DNA of 64,000 nt, taken from Atopobium sp. UBA1382 (GTDB lineage: Bacteria > Actinomycetota > Coriobacteriia > Coriobacteriales > Atopobiaceae). The stretch spans positions 5,487 through 69,486 of the forward strand of contig DBQY01000017.1 in assembly GCA_002305805.1 (NCBI GenBank). Reading direction: 5' to 3'. A program made the translations under genes and the position numbers. The notes beneath the pieces are model-generated. The model saw only the letters and a list, made by a program, of their open reading frames with translations. It made no database searches and was not told the origin of the DNA. Shown piece by piece: positions 61,000-64,000 of this stretch; positions within the stretch are counted from its first letter, which is position 1, and each line of letters opens with the position of its first letter.

Positions 61000-63813
61000 T
61001 CATACGGTCCTGTCCTCGAACGCCCTCCTTTGCCTGCTCGCCTCGGCGTCGCGCCCACAGGCCTTGAGCGCCCTCACCAGTGCCGTGACGGCATCCTTCC
61101 TCATGTTGTCCATGGTGACCGCGTTCTCGGCGAGGCGCACCGCCGTACGGTCGTGCCCGAGGGCGAGGGCCGCGGCGCTCCCCTCCACCATCGCGTCGGC
61201 ATAGAGGCCCCTGAGCTCCATCCTGGTCGCCTCGATGAAGCCCGTGGCATCCGAGGGCGGCACGTACAGGTCCCCTCCGTAGAGCCGCTCGGCGGCCCGC
61301 GCGCACTCGAGCGACCTCACGGCGTCCTCGCTGTCCACAGCCTCGCGCGCCATCTCCCTAAATTCTGTGACGTCGCAGTCGACGATGCTCATATCTACCG
61401 CTATCTCGCCGCTCATGCGGTTTGCGACGATGAGGTTCAGCCGGTCGTCGCCGGCGTCTCCAATGAGTGACCTGAGGGCGCTCGTCGTCTGGTACGCCCG
61501 ATTGAATCCCTGAACGTAGTCGCAATCGGGCCAGATTTGCTCGACAACCTGGAACCTCTTCACGCCTCCCCCGCGAAGCACGAGGTACTCCAGCATTGGC
61601 TTCACGCTCCGCCGCTCAAGCTTCCACTCCGGAACGTCCTGCCCACGTACGCTCAGGGAGAATCCTCCGAGCAGCGTGATTTTCACCGGCTTGCGCGAAC
61701 GGCGGGGGTTGGACGAGCGCACCCTTGCGGCGTGAGGGCGCGCCTGTGGGGGCCACGATCCTCCCGTTGCCGACGCCGCCATTCTCCAGCTCTGTGGCAT
61801 ACGCTCGACGAGCCCGCTCGAGAGATCACCCAGACCCGTGCAGAGAACCCTCAGAAGCCACAGTGCGTCCCTCGGGGCCTCTTCTCTGAGCGGTGACGCA
61901 AGCATCGGGTCATCCTCGGAGAGCAACGTCTCCCACACGAGCGCGCACACCTCCGACAGGTCATCGCGTTCCGCTCCCAACACCCTCGGGGGCAACCTGT
62001 TACCCGCTAGGGAGCCTGAGACGTCGACGAGGAGATGGGAGACACGACAGAGATAGTCCGTGTCAAAGCGCTCCGACACCGTCACGGCCAGCGTCGCACG
62101 CACCAAGGCTCGTGCCGACGCACCCCTCCTCAGGTCGGCGATGGCCCCGGCTATGAGCGCCAGCACCTGCACGAGCGCGTCGCCGGAGTGCTCAAGGCGC
62201 GAGGCGGCCGCCTCGAGCTCGGACGGCTCCACTCGGTCATCCAGCAGCACCTCCACAATCTCGAGCAGGTGCACGTAGCCAGAAAGACCTCTCAGCGGGC
62301 GATGAGTCAGAAACTCTACCGCGCACTGCGCCTCGTCCCCCCGACCGGACGGGGCACAACCAACGAAATGGCGCGTCACCTCGCGATCAATGGCGAGGAG
62401 CGCGTTGGACAGGCATAGTTCGTGATTCTCGCTGGGAATGCCAGCAAGCAGGCTCATCGATGCCGAGAATGCACCGCGCATCAGAAGCGCGCAAAAGCCT
62501 GCGTGCGTCATGAGCCTGCGCTCCAGCTCCCCCTCGGGGGTCGCGTCCATTCGCGTTCCGGGAAGCCTTCCCCACAGCGCCTGGCGAACATCGACAAGAA
62601 GGCTCGTAGAGCCAGAGGACAGCTCGGCTTTACCGCGAGCGAGCAGACCGCGGACCCCTCGCGTATCGAGCGCCCCCACAAGTGAGCGGAGGACCCGCAG
62701 GCCAGAATCCGCCGGGACGTCCTCTCGCTCCAGCGCATGGCGAACGAGCCCGACCTCCCCAACATCAATGAACTCCGCTGCGTGCGAGACAACCTCGGAC
62801 AGGGCATCCTCGCACTCGGGCAGCGATGCGAGCGCCGAAGCACGCGTTAGCTCCCCGCGAGCGATGAGCAGGGTAAGACATGCAATTGCGACCTCTGGGA
62901 ACAGCGCGCTCGCTGAAGTGACGTGCCTGAGACAAGCAGCCAGCGCCCCGGGAGCAACCGACGACAGGCACGAGAAAACCGAGAGGTCAGTAGAGAGTCC
63001 GAAGAGCGGGGCGTTCTCTCGAATGAATTCAAGTAAGTCCGTGTGTACCTGTCCGAGGACCTCTCTCAGCTCATCTATACGCCCATGCCCGAGCAAAAGC
63101 ATGCAGAGCCTCGTTCGACGCTCCTCGTCAGACAACGTGGGTCTCAGCGACTGTTCGAGCAGATCGCCAAGAGAATCGTAGTACGCCTCCGGGGGCGTCC
63201 CCAAGGTCGATGAGGCGGGGACGTCATCAAAAGCGCGAACGAGGGAGGGTATCCCTCTCGTCAGCCTGAGCATCCCATGATCGACCCCCTCGCCCGGCCC
63301 TTCTCGCAGACAGCGCAGGAGCAGAGATGAGGCGCCGACTCTCACACATTCGGGCAATGCCTCAACAAGCTGGCCGGCCTCAGGGAGCAGGGTAAAGAGG
63401 ATCGAGGCGCCTGAATCCCACATACGCTTGAGCGCACGCGCCTGTTTGGCGACAAACACCTCGTCGGAAGGGGGAATCTGCTCGATTGCTACGACGTACA
63501 ACTCCTCAGAGGAAGACAGCTTGCGCGCGAGTCTCGCCAGCGAGCGGCTCGCGGTCTCAGGGGTGCAACCAGAGAAGTCGCGCCTGGTCACGCGAGAACC
63601 CAGTCGGGCGGCATGTGAAAGAACGTCCGTTACTATGACCCGCTCATCCATCCCTGGCTCGGAGCAGATGGCAACCATCCTAAAGCCCATGGGACCATCC
63701 GGGCCGAACAGCATGGAGCAAACGCGGTCTGTGGGAGCAAAGCGCCAGCTCTCTCTTACAGATCGATCAAGGGAGCCCTCCGGCTCCGCAGCGGTCAAAT
63801 GTCGTGAGCCCAT
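61000..63813 (-). CDS. Large regulator with C-terminal SARP-type DNA-binding and BTAD domains
   Basis: The 937-residue protein ends with a winged-helix output domain (about 710-810: VKITLLGGFSLSVRGQDVPE, YQTTSALRSLIGD) and a bacterial transcriptional activation domain (about 811-937: LYGGDLYVPPSDATGFIEAT). In most SARPs these are N-terminal. The N-terminal region (about 45-250) looks like a STAND-type ATPase, but the P-loop position reads VAICSEPGMDERV without the usual GK(S/T), and the Walker B position reads YVVAIEQIPP. The middle is helical and repeat-like. G+C is lower than in the neighbours. Targets are unknown. GAGGGGAG precedes the ATG. Confidence 0.8.
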   Translation of the reverse strand: MGSRHLTAAEPEGSLDRSVRESWRFAPTDRVCSMLFGPDGPMGFRMVAICSEPGMDERVIVTDVLSHAARLGSRVTRRDFSGCTPETASRSLARLARKLSSSEELYVVAIEQIPPSDEVFVAKQARALKRMWDSGASILFTLLPEAGQLVEALPECVRVGASSLLLRCLREGPGEGVDHGMLRLTRGIPSLVRAFDDVPASSTLGTPPEAYYDSLGDLLEQSLRPTLSDEERRTRLCMLLLGHGRIDELREVLGQVHTDLLEFIRENAPLFGLSTDLSVFSCLSSVAPGALAACLRHVTSASALFPEVAIACLTLLIARGELTRASALASLPECEDALSEVVSHAAEFIDVGEVGLVRHALEREDVPADSGLRVLRSLVGALDTRGVRGLLARGKAELSSGSTSLLVDVRQALWGRLPGTRMDATPEGELERRLMTHAGFCALLMRGAFSASMSLLAGIPSENHELCLSNALLAIDREVTRHFVGCAPSGRGDEAQCAVEFLTHRPLRGLSGYVHLLEIVEVLLDDRVEPSELEAAASRLEHSGDALVQVLALIAGAIADLRRGASARALVRATLAVTVSERFDTDYLCRVSHLLVDVSGSLAGNRLPPRVLGAERDDLSEVCALVWETLLSEDDPMLASPLREEAPRDALWLLRVLCTGLGDLSSGLVERMPQSWRMAASATGGSWPPQARPHAARVRSSNPRRSRKPVKITLLGGFSLSVRGQDVPEWKLERRSVKPMLEYLVLRGGGVKRFQVVEQIWPDCDYVQGFNRAYQTTSALRSLIGDAGDDRLNLIVANRMSGEIAVDMSIVDCDVTEFREMAREAVDSEDAVRSLECARAAERLYGGDLYVPPSDATGFIEATRMELRGLYADAMVEGSAAALALGHDRTAVRLAENAVTMDNMRKDAVTALVRALKACGRDAEASRQRRAFEDRTV

Positions 63814-64000
63814 GAAAAGCTCCCCTCACGTTCAATGAATACCTACCGGGCTCGAGCCAAACTTACGCTATCAGTTTTAAAGTCTTACTTTGTGTCTTTT
63901 CGGTAGGGTTTTAATTTTGTGAAGGTGGCTATGTGAAAGATAGGTGACAGCCAGATGAAAGAACTGTCGTGTTGGACTGTACGCGCACGAAAAAGGGGCC
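63814..64000. other. AT-rich upstream region and possible truncated ORF
   Basis: This is the most AT-rich stretch of the window and should hold the promoter of the SARP-type gene (minus strand); no single -10/-35 pair stands out. On the plus strand an ATG at 63955 with AGGTGA upstream opens a frame (MKELSCWTVRARKRG) that runs off the window. I cannot say whether it is a gene. Confidence 0.35.

Overview
The window is about two-thirds G+C, densely coded and almost free of mobile DNA. Gene content suggests a Coriobacteriia actinobacterium, probably close to Olsenella/Atopobium. The pointers are a cellobiose-type PTS, NfnAB, N-terminal-rubredoxin rubrerythrin with rubredoxin, a fused TsaB-RimI-TsaD and SARP-type regulators. 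This is inferred from gene content and not from a marker-gene comparison.

Left part (1-13.5 kb): an ECF sigma factor with a Tat-anchored partner; malic enzyme diverging from galE; a polyprenyl synthase; a peptidoglycan-binding protein and an AlbA_2 protein; tRNA-Gln(UUG); glmU-prs; pth; then the electron-bifurcating transhydrogenase genes nfnA-nfnB behind a clear promoter. From 13.8 to 19.5 kb lies a beta-glucoside locus (IIA, 6-phospho-beta-glucosidase, IIC, IIB) diverging from its PRD-type regulator. It is bracketed by two copies of one 66-68 bp palindrome. groES-groEL follows, then a lipoprotein and nadE.

Middle (22.5-46 kb): a REP-associated tyrosine transposase (24.6-25.4 kb) sits among four copies of a 32-33 bp palindrome. 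Next come an amino-acid ABC transporter, cysteine desulfidase, the tsaB-rimI-tsaD fusion, a PerR/rubrerythrin peroxide-defence operon with a visible operator, tsaE, a frameshifted family-4 uracil-DNA glycosylase, alr, nnr, acpS, glmS, glmM and rplM-rpsI. With glmU at 7.8 kb, glmS and glmM complete the route from fructose-6-phosphate to UDP-GlcNAc. A PfkB-type sugar kinase is followed by five tandem repeats of exactly 31 bp.

Right part (44.6-64 kb): a patatin-like lipase directly behind the ssrA (tmRNA) terminator, ssrA, a 46-residue rubredoxin, flavin reductase, smpB, a TPR protein, rnr, ftsX-ftsE, a pentose-phosphate group (transketolase split in two, TalC-type transaldolase, lone PTS IIA), a YitT-family protein, prfB, secA and a large SARP-type regulator with its DNA-binding domain at the C-terminus. 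ssrA, smpB and rnr together cover ribosome rescue and the decay of non-stop mRNA.

The spacers are unusually rich in inverted repeats: palindromes that supply or abut stop codons, long-loop inverted repeats with shared arms, and a CGAGAAG motif. I find no complete insertion sequence with terminal repeats, prophage or CRISPR array.
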